A DNA stretch of 64,000 nucleotides from Siphonodentalium dalli (GCA_032622095.1 CP136064.1:1922001-1986000), one strand, 5' to 3'. Shown: positions 11,059 to 26,236, counted from the stretch's first letter. Translations and numbers: made by a program. The notes: generated by a model not told the origin, from the sequence alone.

Positions 11059-14000
11059 ATGGTGGAGTACGGTTGGATATTTTCAATTTGGCGCATGTTT
11101 CTCCATACCGCGCCATGTCAAATCTGGCCATATCCGAATCGGGTTGTCATTTACAATGTCTACAGAAAACAAATATCTTCATGTTGGAATGCAAATGTAT
11201 GTTTAAAGGAACAGATGTATCTCAACTTAAAGGGACATAAGTAACACAGTCACCAACTTTAAGGGGTATCTGCTATAGACTGGTTCCATGGTGGAGTACG
11301 GTTGGATATTTTCAATTTGGCGCATGCTTCTCCATACCGCGCCATGTCAAATCTGGCCATATCCGAATCGGGTTGTCATTTACAATGACTGCAGAAAATA
11401 TATATCTTCATGTTGGAATGCAAATGTATGTTTAAATGAACAGATGTATCTCAACTTAAAGGGACATAACTAACACAGTCACCAACTTTAAGGGGTATCT
11501 GCTATAGACTGGTTACATGGTGGAGTACGGTTGGATATTTTCAATTTTGCGCATGTTTCTCCATACCGCGCCATGTCAAATCTGGCCATATCCGAATCGG
11601 GTTGTCATTTACAATGACTGCAGAAAATAAATATCTTCATGTTGGAATGCAAAGGTATGTTTAAAGGAACAGATGTATCTCAACTTAAAGGGACATAAGT
11701 AACACAGTCACCAACTTTAAGGGGTGTCTGATATAGACTGGTTCCATGGTGGAGTACGGTTGGATATTTTCAATTTGGCGCATGTTTCTCCATACCGCGC
11801 CATGTCAATTCTGGCCATATCCGAATCGGGTTGTCATTTACAATGACTACAGAAAATAAATATCTTCATGTTGGAATGCAAATGTATGTTTAAAGGAACA
11901 GATGTATCTCAACTTAAAGGGACATAAGTAACACAGTCACCAACTTTAAGGGGTGTCTGCTATAGACTGGTTCCATGGTGGAGTACGGTTGGATATTTTC
12001 AATTTGGCGCATGTTTCTCCATACCGCGCCATGTCAAATCTGGCCATATCCGAATCGGGTTGTCATTTACAATGACTACAGAAAATAAATATCTTCATGT
12101 TGGAATGCAAATGTATGTTTAAAGGAACAGATGTATCTCAACTTAAAGGGACATAAATAACACAATCACCAACTTTAAGGGGTATCTGCTATAGACTGGT
12201 TCCATGGTGGAGTACTGTTGGATATTTTCAATTTGGCGCATGTTTTTCCATACCGCGCCATGTCAAATCTGGCCATATCCGAATCGAGTTGTCATTTACA
12301 ATGACTACAGAAAATAGATATCTTCTTGTTGGAATGCAAAAGTATGTTTAAAGGAACAGATGTAACTCAACTTAAAGGGACATAAGTAACACAGTCACCA
12401 ACTTTAAGGGGTATCTGATTTAGACTGGTTCCATGGTGGAGTACGGTTGGATATTTTCAATTTGGCGCATGTTTCTCCATACCGCGCCATGTCAAATCTG
12501 GCCATATCCGAATCGGGTTGTCATTTACAATGTCTACAGAAAACAAATATCTTCATGTTGGAATGCAAATGTATGTTTAAAGGAACAGATGTATCTCAAC
12601 TTAAAGGAACATAAGTAACAGTCACCAACTTTAAGGGGTATCTGCTATAGACTGGTTCCATGGTGGAGTACTGTTGGATATTTTCAATTTGGCGCATGTT
12701 TCTCCATACCGCGCCATGTCAAATCTGGCCATATCCGAATCGGGTTGTCATTTACAATGACTGCAGAAAATATATATCTTCATGTTGGAATGCAAATGTA
12801 TGTTTAAAGGAACAGATGTATCTCAACTTAAAGGGACATAACTAACACAGTCACCAACTTTAAGGGGTATCTGCTATAGACTGGTTACATGGTGGAGTAC
12901 AGTTGGATATTTTCAATTTTGCGCATGTTTCTCCATACCGCGCCATGTCAAATCTGGCCATATCCGAATCGGGTTGTCATTTACAATGACTGCAGAAAAT
13001 AAATATCTTCATGTTGGAATGCAAAGGTAAGTTTAAAGGAACAGATGTATCTCAACTTAAAGGGACATAAGTAACACAGTCACCAACTTTAAGGGGTATC
13101 TGCTATAGACTGGTTACATGGTGGAGTACGGTTGGATATTTTTAATTTTGCGCATGTTTCTCCATACCGCGCCATGTCAAATCTGGCCATAACCGAATCG
13201 GGTTGTCATTTACAATGACTACAGAAAATAAATATCTTCATGTTGGAATGCAAATGTATGTTTAAAGGAACAGATGTATCTCAACTTAAAGGGACATAAG
13301 TAACACAGTCACCAACTTTAAGGGGTGTCTGATATAGACTGGTTCCATGGTGGAGTACGGTTGGATATTTTCAATTTGGCGCATGTTTTTCCATACCGCG
13401 CCATGTCAAATCTGGCCATATCCGAATCGGGTTGTCATTTACAATGACTGCAGAAAATATATATCTTCATGGTGGAATGCAAATGTATGTTTAAAGGAAC
13501 AGATGTATCTCAACTTAAAGGGACATAAGTAACACAGTCACCAACTTTAAGGGGTGTCTGATATAGACTGGTTCCATGGTGGAGTACGGTTGGATATTTT
13601 CTATTTGGCGCATGTTTCTCCATACCGCGCCATGTCAAATCTGGCCATATCCGAATCGGGTTGTCATTTACAATGACTACAGAAAATAAATATCTTCATG
13701 TTGGAATGCAAATGTATGTTTAAAGGAACAGATGTATCTCAACTTAAAGGGACATAAATAACACAATCACCAACTTTAAGGGGTATCTGCTATAGACTGG
13801 TTCCATGGTGGAGTACTGTTGGATATTTTCAATTTGGCGCTTGTTTTTCCATACCGCGCCATGTCAAATCTGGCCATATCCGAATCGGGTTGTCATTTAC
13901 AATGACTACAGAAAATAGATATCTTCTTGTTGGAATGCAATAGTATGTTTAAAGGAACAGATGTAACTCAACTTAAAGGGATTAAGTAACACATTCACCA

Positions 14001-15863
14001 ACTTTAAGGGGTATCTGATTTAGACTGGTTCCATGGTGGAGTACGGTTGGATATTTTCAATTTGGCGCATGTTTCTCCATACCGCGCCATGTCAAATCTG
14101 GCCATATCCGAATCGGGTTGTCATTTACAATGTCTACAGAAAACAAATATCTTCATGTTGGAATGCAAATGTATGTTTAAAGGAACAGATGTATCTCAAC
14201 TTAAAGGGACATAAGTAACACAGTCACCAACTTTAAGGGGTGTCTGATATAGACTGGTTCCATGGTGGAGTACGGTTGGATATTTTCAATTTGGCGCATG
14301 TTTTTCCATACCGCGCCATGTCAAATCTGGCCATATCCGAATCGGGTTGTCATTTACAATGACTGCAGAAAATATATATCTTCATGGTGGAATGCAAATG
14401 TATGTTTAAAGGAACAGATGTATCTCAACTTAAAGGGACATAAGTAACACAGTCACCAACTTTAAGGGGTGTCTGATATAGACTGGTTCCATGGTGGAGT
14501 ACGGTTGGATATTTTCTATTTGGCGCATGTTTCTCCATACCGCGCCATGTCAAATCTGGCCATATCCGAATCGGGTTGTCATTTACAATGACTACAGAAA
14601 ATAAATATCTTCATGTTGGAATGCAAATGTATGTTTAAAGGAACAGATGTATCTCAACTTAAAGGGACATAAGTAACACAGTCACCAACTTTAAGGGGTG
14701 TCTGCTATAGACTGGTTCCAAGGTGGAGTACGATTGGATATTTTCAATTTGGCGCATGTTTCCCCATACCGCGCCATGTCAAATCTGGCCATATCCGAAT
14801 CGGGTTGTCATTTACAATGACTACAGAAAATAAATATCTTCATGTTGGAATGCAAATGTATGTTTAAAGGAACAGATGTATCTCAACTTAAAGGGACATA
14901 AATAACACAATCACCAACTTTAAGGGGTATCTGCTATAGACTGGTTCCATGGTGGAGTACGGTTGGATATTTTCAATTTGGCGCATGTTTTTCCATACCG
15001 CGCCATGTCAAATCTGGCCATATCCGAATCGGGTTGTCATTTACAATGACTACAGAAAATAGATATCTTCTTGTTGGAATGCAAATGTATGTTTAAAGGA
15101 ACAGATGTATCTCAACTTAAAGGGACATAAGTAACACAGTCACCAACTTTAAGGGGTATCTGATTTAGACTGGTTCCATGGTGGAGTACGGTTGGATATT
15201 TTCAATTTGGCGCATGTTTCTCCATACCGCGCCATGTCAAATCTGGCCATATCCGAATCGGGTTGTCATTTACAATGTCTACAGAAAACAAATATCTTCA
15301 TGTTGGAATGCAAATGTATGTTTAAAGGAACAGATGTATCTCAACTTAAAGGGACATAAGTAACACAGTCACCAACTTTAAGGGGTATCTGCTATAGACT
15401 GGTTCCATAGTGGAGTACGGTTGGATATTTTCAATTTGGCGCATGTTTCTCCATACCGCGCCATGTCAAATCTGGCCATATCCGAATCGGGTTGTCATTT
15501 ACAATGACTACAGAAAATAAATATCTTCATGTTGGAATGCAAATGTATGTTTAAAGGAACAGATGTATCTCAACTTAAAGGGACATAAATAACACAATCA
15601 CCAACTTTAAGGGGTATCTGCTATAGACTGGTTCCATGGTGGAGTACTGTTGGATATTTTCAATTTGGCGCTTGTTTTTCCATACCGCGCCATGTCAAAT
15701 CTGGCCATATCCGAATCGGGTTGTCATTTACAATGACTACAGAAAATAGATATCTTCTTGTTGGAATGCAATAGTATGTTTAAAGGAACAGATGTAACTC
15801 AACTTAAAGGGATTAAGTAACACATTCACCAACTTTAAGGGGTATCTGATTTAGACTGGTTCC
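11059..15863. repeat. 21-monomer HOR unit, copy 2 (4805 bp)
   Basis: Same 21-type order as copy 1, and the same positions of the three short monomers. By eye I found no substitution relative to copy 1 in the stretches compared, so the copies are probably well above 99% identical; an alignment would give the number. Confidence 0.95.
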
Positions 15864-18800
15864 ATGGTGGAGTACGGTTGGATATTTTCAATTTGGCGCA
15901 TGTTTCTCCATACCGCGCCATGTCAAATCTGGCCATATCCGAATCGGGTTGTCATTTACAATGTCTACAGAAAACAAATATCTTCATGTTGGAATGCAAA
16001 TGTATGTTTAAAGGAACAGATGTATCTCAACTTAAAGGGACATAAGTAACACAGTCACCAACTTTAAGGGGTATCTGCTATAGACTGGTTCCATGGTGGA
16101 GTACGGTTGGATATTTTCAATTTGGCGCATGCTTCTCCATACCGCGCCATGTCAAATCTGGCCATATCCGAATCGGGTTGTCATTTACAATGACTGCAGA
16201 AAATATATATCTTCATGTTGGAATGCAAATGTATGTTTAAATGAACAGATGTATCTCAACTTAAAGGGACATAACTAACACAGTCACCAACTTTAAGGGG
16301 TATCTGCTATAGACTGGTTACATGGTGGAGTACGGTTGGATATTTTCAATTTTGCGCATGTTTCTCCATACCGCGCCATGTCAAATCTGGCCATATCCGA
16401 ATCGGGTTGTCATTTACAATGACTGCAGAAAATAAATATCTTCATGTTGGAATGCAAAGGTATGTTTAAAGGAACAGATGTATCTCAACTTAAAGGGACA
16501 TAAGTAACACAGTCACCAACTTTAAGGGGTGTCTGATATAGACTGGTTCCATGGTGGAGTACGGTTGGATATTTTCAATTTGGCGCATGTTTCTCCATAC
16601 CGCGCCATGTCAATTCTGGCCATATCCGAATCGGGTTGTCATTTACAATGACTACAGAAAATAAATATCTTCATGTTGGAATGCAAATGTATGTTTAAAG
16701 GAACAGATGTATCTCAACTTAAAGGGACATAAGTAACACAGTCACCAACTTTAAGGGGTGTCTGCTATAGACTGGTTCCATGGTGGAGTACGGTTGGATA
16801 TTTTCAATTTGGCGCATGTTTCTCCATACCGCGCCATGTCAAATCTGGCCATATCCGAATCGGGTTGTCATTTACAATGACTACAGAAAATAAATATCTT
16901 CATGTTGGAATGCAAATGTATGTTTAAAGGAACAGATGTATCTCAACTTAAAGGGACATAAATAACACAATCACCAACTTTAAGGGGTATCTGCTATAGA
17001 CTGGTTCCATGGTGGAGTACTGTTGGATATTTTCAATTTGGCGCATGTTTTTCCATACCGCGCCATGTCAAATCTGGCCATATCCGAATCGAGTTGTCAT
17101 TTACAATGACTACAGAAAATAGATATCTTCTTGTTGGAATGCAAAAGTATGTTTAAAGGAACAGATGTAACTCAACTTAAAGGGACATAAGTAACACAGT
17201 CACCAACTTTAAGGGGTATCTGATTTAGACTGGTTCCATGGTGGAGTACGGTTGGATATTTTCAATTTGGCGCATGTTTCTCCATACCGCGCCATGTCAA
17301 ATCTGGCCATATCCGAATCGGGTTGTCATTTACAATGTCTACAGAAAACAAATATCTTCATGTTGGAATGCAAATGTATGTTTAAAGGAACAGATGTATC
17401 TCAACTTAAAGGAACATAAGTAACAGTCACCAACTTTAAGGGGTATCTGCTATAGACTGGTTCCATGGTGGAGTACTGTTGGATATTTTCAATTTGGCGC
17501 ATGTTTCTCCATACCGCGCCATGTCAAATCTGGCCATATCCGAATCGGGTTGTCATTTACAATGACTGCAGAAAATATATATCTTCATGTTGGAATGCAA
17601 ATGTATGTTTAAAGGAACAGATGTATCTCAACTTAAAGGGACATAACTAACACAGTCACCAACTTTAAGGGGTATCTGCTATAGACTGGTTACATGGTGG
17701 AGTACAGTTGGATATTTTCAATTTTGCGCATGTTTCTCCATACCGCGCCATGTCAAATCTGGCCATATCCGAATCGGGTTGTCATTTACAATGACTGCAG
17801 AAAATAAATATCTTCATGTTGGAATGCAAAGGTAAGTTTAAAGGAACAGATGTATCTCAACTTAAAGGGACATAAGTAACACAGTCACCAACTTTAAGGG
17901 GTATCTGCTATAGACTGGTTACATGGTGGAGTACGGTTGGATATTTTTAATTTTGCGCATGTTTCTCCATACCGCGCCATGTCAAATCTGGCCATAACCG
18001 AATCGGGTTGTCATTTACAATGACTACAGAAAATAAATATCTTCATGTTGGAATGCAAATGTATGTTTAAAGGAACAGATGTATCTCAACTTAAAGGGAC
18101 ATAAGTAACACAGTCACCAACTTTAAGGGGTGTCTGATATAGACTGGTTCCATGGTGGAGTACGGTTGGATATTTTCAATTTGGCGCATGTTTTTCCATA
18201 CCGCGCCATGTCAAATCTGGCCATATCCGAATCGGGTTGTCATTTACAATGACTGCAGAAAATATATATCTTCATGGTGGAATGCAAATGTATGTTTAAA
18301 GGAACAGATGTATCTCAACTTAAAGGGACATAAGTAACACAGTCACCAACTTTAAGGGGTGTCTGATATAGACTGGTTCCATGGTGGAGTACGGTTGGAT
18401 ATTTTCTATTTGGCGCATGTTTCTCCATACCGCGCCATGTCAAATCTGGCCATATCCGAATCGGGTTGTCATTTACAATGACTACAGAAAATAAATATCT
18501 TCATGTTGGAATGCAAATGTATGTTTAAAGGAACAGATGTATCTCAACTTAAAGGGACATAAATAACACAATCACCAACTTTAAGGGGTATCTGCTATAG
18601 ACTGGTTCCATGGTGGAGTACTGTTGGATATTTTCAATTTGGCGCTTGTTTTTCCATACCGCGCCATGTCAAATCTGGCCATATCCGAATCGGGTTGTCA
18701 TTTACAATGACTACAGAAAATAGATATCTTCTTGTTGGAATGCAATAGTATGTTTAAAGGAACAGATGTAACTCAACTTAAAGGGATTAAGTAACACATT

Positions 18801-20211
18801 CACCAACTTTAAGGGGTATCTGATTTAGACTGGTTCCATGGTGGAGTACGGTTGGATATTTTCAATTTGGCGCATGTTTCTCCATACCGCGCCATGTCAA
18901 ATCTGGCCATATCCGAATCGGGTTGTCATTTACAATGTCTACAGAAAACAAATATCTTCATGTTGGAATGCAAATGTATGTTTAAAGGAACAGATGTATC
19001 TCAACTTAAAGGGACATAAGTAACACAGTCACCAACTTTAAGGGGTGTCTGATATAGACTGGTTCCATGGTGGAGTACGGTTGGATATTTTCAATTTGGC
19101 GCATGTTTTTCCATACCGCGCCATGTCAAATCTGGCCATATCCGAATCGGGTTGTCATTTACAATGACTGCAGAAAATATATATCTTCATGGTGGAATGC
19201 AAATGTATGTTTAAAGGAACAGATGTATCTCAACTTAAAGGGACATAAGTAACACAGTCACCAACTTTAAGGGGTGTCTGATATAGACTGGTTCCATGGT
19301 GGAGTACGGTTGGATATTTTCTATTTGGCGCATGTTTCTCCATACCGCGCCATGTCAAATCTGGCCATATCCGAATCGGGTTGTCATTTACAATGACTAC
19401 AGAAAATAAATATCTTCATGTTGGAATGCAAATGTATGTTTAAAGGAACAGATGTATCTCAACTTAAAGGGACATAAGTAACACAGTCACCAACTTTAAG
19501 GGGTGTCTGCTATAGACTGGTTCCAAGGTGGAGTACGATTGGATATTTTCAATTTGGCGCATGTTTCCCCATACCGCGCCATGTCAAATCTGGCCATATC
19601 CGAATCGGGTTGTCATTTACAATGACTACAGAAAATAAATATCTTCATGTTGGAATGCAAATGTATGTTTAAAGGAACAGATGTATCTCAACTTAAAGGG
19701 ACATAAATAACACAATCACCAACTTTAAGGGGTATCTGCTATAGACTGGTTCCATGGTGGAGTACGGTTGGATATTTTCAATTTGGCGCATGTTTTTCCA
19801 TACCGCGCCATGTCAAATCTGGCCATATCCGAATCGGGTTGTCATTTACAATGACTACAGAAAATAGATATCTTCTTGTTGGAATGCAAATGTATGTTTA
19901 AAGGAACAGATGTATCTCAACTTAAAGGGACATAAGTAACACAGTCACCAACTTTAAGGGGTATCTGATTTAGACTGGTTCCATGGTGGAGTACGGTTGG
20001 ATATTTTCAATTTGGCGCATGTTTCTCCATACCGCGCCATGTCAAATCTGGCCATATCCGAATCGGGTTGTCATTTACAATGTCTACAGAAAACAAATAT
20101 CTTCATGTTGGAATGCAAATGTATGTTTAAAGGAACAGATGTATCTCAACTTAAAGGGACATAAGTAACACAGTCACCAACTTTAAGGGGTATCTGCTAT
20201 AGACTGGTTAC
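15864..20211. repeat. 21-monomer HOR unit, copy 3, cut after 19 monomers (4348 bp)
   Basis: Order as in copies 1 and 2 through the third E (19983-20211). The expected F and G are delayed: the next monomer is P, not F. F and G of this unit occur at 22501 and 22730 after the inserted duplication. Confidence 0.93.
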
Positions 20212-22500
20212 ATGGTGGAGTACGGTTGGATATTTTTAATTTTGCGCATGTTTCTCCATACCGCGCCATGTCAAATCTGGCCATAACCGAATCGGGTTGT
20301 CATTTACAATGACTACAGAAAATAAATATCTTCATGTTGGAATGCAAATGTATGTTTAAAGGAACAGATGTATCTCAACTTAAAGGGACATAAGTAACAC
20401 AGTCACCAACTTTAAGGGGTGTCTGATATAGACTGGTTCCATGGTGGAGTACGGTTGGATATTTTCAATTTGGCGCATGTTTTTCCATACCGCGCCATGT
20501 CAAATCTGGCCATATCCGAATCGGGTTGTCATTTACAATGACTGCAGAAAATATATATCTTCATGGTGGAATGCAAATGTATGTTTAAAGGAACAGATGT
20601 ATCTCAACTTAAAGGGACATAAGTAACACAGTCACCAACTTTAAGGGGTGTCTGATATAGACTGGTTCCATGGTGGAGTACGGTTGGATATTTTCTATTT
20701 GGCGCATGTTTCTCCATACCGCGCCATGTCAAATCTGGCCATATCCGAATCGGGTTGTCATTTACAATGACTACAGAAAATAAATATCTTCATGTTGGAA
20801 TGCAAATGTATGTTTAAAGGAACAGATGTATCTCAACTTAAAGGGACATAAATAACACAATCACCAACTTTAAGGGGTATCTGCTATAGACTGGTTCCAT
20901 GGTGGAGTACTGTTGGATATTTTCAATTTGGCGCTTGTTTTTCCATACCGCGCCATGTCAAATCTGGCCATATCCGAATCGGGTTGTCATTTACAATGAC
21001 TACAGAAAATAGATATCTTCTTGTTGGAATGCAATAGTATGTTTAAAGGAACAGATGTAACTCAACTTAAAGGGATTAAGTAACACATTCACCAACTTTA
21101 AGGGGTATCTGATTTAGACTGGTTCCATGGTGGAGTACGGTTGGATATTTTCAATTTGGCGCATGTTTCTCCATACCGCGCCATGTCAAATCTGGCCATA
21201 TCCGAATCGGGTTGTCATTTACAATGTCTACAGAAAACAAATATCTTCATGTTGGAATGCAAATGTATGTTTAAAGGAACAGATGTATCTCAACTTAAAG
21301 GGACATAAGTAACACAGTCACCAACTTTAAGGGGTGTCTGATATAGACTGGTTCCATGGTGGAGTACGGTTGGATATTTTCAATTTGGCGCATGTTTTTC
21401 CATACCGCGCCATGTCAAATCTGGCCATATCCGAATCGGGTTGTCATTTACAATGACTGCAGAAAATATATATCTTCATGGTGGAATGCAAATGTATGTT
21501 TAAAGGAACAGATGTATCTCAACTTAAAGGGACATAAGTAACACAGTCACCAACTTTAAGGGGTGTCTGATATAGACTGGTTCCATGGTGGAGTACGGTT
21601 GGATATTTTCTATTTGGCGCATGTTTCTCCATACCGCGCCATGTCAAATCTGGCCATATCCGAATCGGGTTGTCATTTACAATGACTACAGAAAATAAAT
21701 ATCTTCATGTTGGAATGCAAATGTATGTTTAAAGGAACAGATGTATCTCAACTTAAAGGGACATAAGTAACACAGTCACCAACTTTAAGGGGTGTCTGCT
21801 ATAGACTGGTTCCAAGGTGGAGTACGATTGGATATTTTCAATTTGGCGCATGTTTCCCCATACCGCGCCATGTCAAATCTGGCCATATCCGAATCGGGTT
21901 GTCATTTACAATGACTACAGAAAATAAATATCTTCATGTTGGAATGCAAATGTATGTTTAAAGGAACAGATGTATCTCAACTTAAAGGGACATAAATAAC
22001 ACAATCACCAACTTTAAGGGGTATCTGCTATAGACTGGTTCCATGGTGGAGTACGGTTGGATATTTTCAATTTGGCGCATGTTTTTCCATACCGCGCCAT
22101 GTCAAATCTGGCCATATCCGAATCGGGTTGTCATTTACAATGACTACAGAAAATAGATATCTTCTTGTTGGAATGCAAATGTATGTTTAAAGGAACAGAT
22201 GTATCTCAACTTAAAGGGACATAAGTAACACAGTCACCAACTTTAAGGGGTATCTGATTTAGACTGGTTCCATGGTGGAGTACGGTTGGATATTTTCAAT
22301 TTGGCGCATGTTTCTCCATACCGCGCCATGTCAAATCTGGCCATATCCGAATCGGGTTGTCATTTACAATGTCTACAGAAAACAAATATCTTCATGTTGG
22401 AATGCAAATGTATGTTTAAAGGAACAGATGTATCTCAACTTAAAGGGACATAAGTAACACAGTCACCAACTTTAAGGGGTATCTGCTATAGACTGGTTCC
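17923..22500. repeat. Tandem duplication of a 10-monomer block, 2 x 2289 bp
   Basis: P A B G E A B C D E at 17923-20211 is repeated directly at 20212-22500, with shift 2289 bp (10 times 229 minus 1 for the G). The corresponding F follows the second copy. It is a clean insertion of one block into the 21-mer HOR, in phase with the monomer. Confidence 0.93.
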
Positions 22501-24331
22501 ATAGTGGAGTACGGTTGGATATTTTCAATTTGGCGCATGTTTCTCCATACCGCGCCATGTCAAATCTGGCCATATCCGAATCGGGTTGTCATTTACAATG
22601 ACTACAGAAAATAAATATCTTCATGTTGGAATGCAAATGTATGTTTAAAGGAACAGATGTATCTCAACTTAAAGGGACATAAATAACACAATCACCAACT
22701 TTAAGGGGTATCTGCTATAGACTGGTTCCATGGTGGAGTACTGTTGGATATTTTCAATTTGGCGCTTGTTTTTCCATACCGCGCCATGTCAAATCTGGCC
22801 ATATCCGAATCGGGTTGTCATTTACAATGACTACAGAAAATAGATATCTTCTTGTTGGAATGCAATAGTATGTTTAAAGGAACAGATGTAACTCAACTTA
22901 AAGGGATTAAGTAACACATTCACCAACTTTAAGGGGTATCTGATTTAGACTGGTTCCATGGTGGAGTACGGTTGGATATTTTCAATTTGGCGCATGTTTC
23001 TCCATACCGCGCCATGTCAAATCTGGCCATATCCGAATCGGGTTGTCATTTACAATGTCTACAGAAAACAAATATCTTCATGTTGGAATGCAAATGTATG
23101 TTTAAAGGAACAGATGTATCTCAACTTAAAGGGACATAAGTAACACAGTCACCAACTTTAAGGGGTATCTGCTATAGACTGGTTCCATGGTGGAGTACGG
23201 TTGGATATTTTCAATTTGGCGCATGCTTCTCCATACCGCGCCATGTCAAATCTGGCCATATCCGAATCGGGTTGTCATTTACAATGACTGCAGAAAATAT
23301 ATATCTTCATGTTGGAATGCAAATGTATGTTTAAATGAACAGATGTATCTCAACTTAAAGGGACATAACTAACACAGTCACCAACTTTAAGGGGTATCTG
23401 CTATAGACTGGTTACATGGTGGAGTACGGTTGGATATTTTCAATTTTGCGCATGTTTCTCCATACCGCGCCATGTCAAATCTGGCCATATCCGAATCGGG
23501 TTGTCATTTACAATGACTGCAGAAAATAAATATCTTCATGTTGGAATGCAAAGGTATGTTTAAAGGAACAGATGTATCTCAACTTAAAGGGACATAAGTA
23601 ACACAGTCACCAACTTTAAGGGGTGTCTGATATAGACTGGTTCCATGGTGGAGTACGGTTGGATATTTTCAATTTGGCGCATGTTTCTCCATACCGCGCC
23701 ATGTCAATTCTGGCCATATCCGAATCGGGTTGTCATTTACAATGACTACAGAAAATAAATATCTTCATGTTGGAATGCAAATGTATGTTTAAAGGAACAG
23801 ATGTATCTCAACTTAAAGGGACATAAGTAACACAGTCACCAACTTTAAGGGGTGTCTGCTATAGACTGGTTCCATGGTGGAGTACGGTTGGATATTTTCA
23901 ATTTGGCGCATGTTTCTCCATACCGCGCCATGTCAAATCTGGCCATATCCGAATCGGGTTGTCATTTACAATGACTACAGAAAATAAATATCTTCATGTT
24001 GGAATGCAAATGTATGTTTAAAGGAACAGATGTATCTCAACTTAAAGGGACATAAATAACACAATCACCAACTTTAAGGGGTATCTGCTATAGACTGGTT
24101 CCATGGTGGAGTACTGTTGGATATTTTCAATTTGGCGCATGTTTTTCCATACCGCGCCATGTCAAATCTGGCCATATCCGAATCGAGTTGTCATTTACAA
24201 TGACTACAGAAAATAGATATCTTCTTGTTGGAATGCAAAAGTATGTTTAAAGGAACAGATGTAACTCAACTTAAAGGGACATAAGTAACACAGTCACCAA
24301 CTTTAAGGGGTATCTGATTTAGACTGGTTCC
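22501..24331. repeat. Return to 21-mer order: F G E H I J K L
   Basis: Eight monomers that end the interrupted copy 3 and begin a fourth 21-mer unit. Spacing from the matching monomers of copy 3 is 7094 bp (4805 plus 2289). The fourth unit follows the 21-mer through M N O P A B (to 25703), then departs. Confidence 0.9.
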
Positions 24332-26191
24332 ATGGTGGAGTACGGTTGGATATTTTCAATTTGGCGCATGTTTCTCCATACCGCGCCATGTCAAATCTGG
24401 CCATATCCGAATCGGGTTGTCATTTACAATGTCTACAGAAAACAAATATCTTCATGTTGGAATGCAAATGTATGTTTAAAGGAACAGATGTATCTCAACT
24501 TAAAGGAACATAAGTAACAGTCACCAACTTTAAGGGGTATCTGCTATAGACTGGTTCCATGGTGGAGTACTGTTGGATATTTTCAATTTGGCGCATGTTT
24601 CTCCATACCGCGCCATGTCAAATCTGGCCATATCCGAATCGGGTTGTCATTTACAATGACTGCAGAAAATATATATCTTCATGTTGGAATGCAAATGTAT
24701 GTTTAAAGGAACAGATGTATCTCAACTTAAAGGGACATAACTAACACAGTCACCAACTTTAAGGGGTATCTGCTATAGACTGGTTACATGGTGGAGTACA
24801 GTTGGATATTTTCAATTTTGCGCATGTTTCTCCATACCGCGCCATGTCAAATCTGGCCATATCCGAATCGGGTTGTCATTTACAATGACTGCAGAAAATA
24901 AATATCTTCATGTTGGAATGCAAAGGTAAGTTTAAAGGAACAGATGTATCTCAACTTAAAGGGACATAAGTAACACAGTCACCAACTTTAAGGGGTATCT
25001 GCTATAGACTGGTTACATGGTGGAGTACGGTTGGATATTTTTAATTTTGCGCATGTTTCTCCATACCGCGCCATGTCAAATCTGGCCATAACCGAATCGG
25101 GTTGTCATTTACAATGACTACAGAAAATAAATATCTTCATGTTGGAATGCAAATGTATGTTTAAAGGAACAGATGTATCTCAACTTAAAGGGACATAAGT
25201 AACACAGTCACCAACTTTAAGGGGTGTCTGATATAGACTGGTTCCATGGTGGAGTACGGTTGGATATTTTCAATTTGGCGCATGTTTTTCCATACCGCGC
25301 CATGTCAAATCTGGCCATATCCGAATCGGGTTGTCATTTACAATGACTGCAGAAAATATATATCTTCATGGTGGAATGCAAATGTATGTTTAAAGGAACA
25401 GATGTATCTCAACTTAAAGGGACATAAGTAACACAGTCACCAACTTTAAGGGGTGTCTGATATAGACTGGTTCCATGGTGGAGTACGGTTGGATATTTTC
25501 TATTTGGCGCATGTTTCTCCATACCGCGCCATGTCAAATCTGGCCATATCCGAATCGGGTTGTCATTTACAATGACTACAGAAAATAAATATCTTCATGT
25601 TGGAATGCAAATGTATGTTTAAAGGAACAGATGTATCTCAACTTAAAGGGACATAAATAACACAATCACCAACTTTAAGGGGTATCTGCTATAGACTGGT
25701 TCCATGGTGGAGTACTGTTGGATATTTTCAATTTGGCGCATGTTTTTCCATACCGCGCCATGTCAAATCTGGCCATATCCGAATCGGGTTGTCATTTACA
25801 ATGACTACAGAAAATAGATATCTTCTTGTTGGAATGCAAATGTATGTTTAAAGGAACAGATGTATCTCAACTTAAAGGGACATAAGTAACACAGTCACCA
25901 ACTTTAAGGGGTATCTGATTTAGACTGGTTCCATGGTGGAGTACGGTTGGATATTTTCAATTTGGCGCATGTTTCTCCATACCGCGCCATGTCAAATCTG
26001 GCCATATCCGAATCGGGTTGTCATTTACAATGTCTACAGAAAACAAATATCTTCATGTTGGAATGCAAATGTATGTTTAAAGGAACAGATGTATCTCAAC
26101 TTAAAGGGACATAAGTAACACAGTCACCAACTTTAAGGGGTATCTGCTATAGACTGGTTCCATGGTGGAGTACGGTTGGATATTTTCAATT

Positions 26192-26218
26192 TGGCGCATG
26201 TTTCTCCATACCGCGCCA
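26192..26218. other. GC-rich inverted repeat TGGCGC...GCGCCA
   Basis: Six-base arms separated by 15 bases, at monomer positions 31-57. The right arm is almost invariant; one copy near 31935 reads CGCACC. The left arm is changed to TTGCGC in types I, O, P, R and T, which removes one G-C pair. It also holds three of the six CpG sites of the monomer. It could extrude as a cruciform or bind a dimeric protein; both are speculation. Confidence 0.7.
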
Positions 26219-26236
26219 TGTCAAATCTGGCCATAT

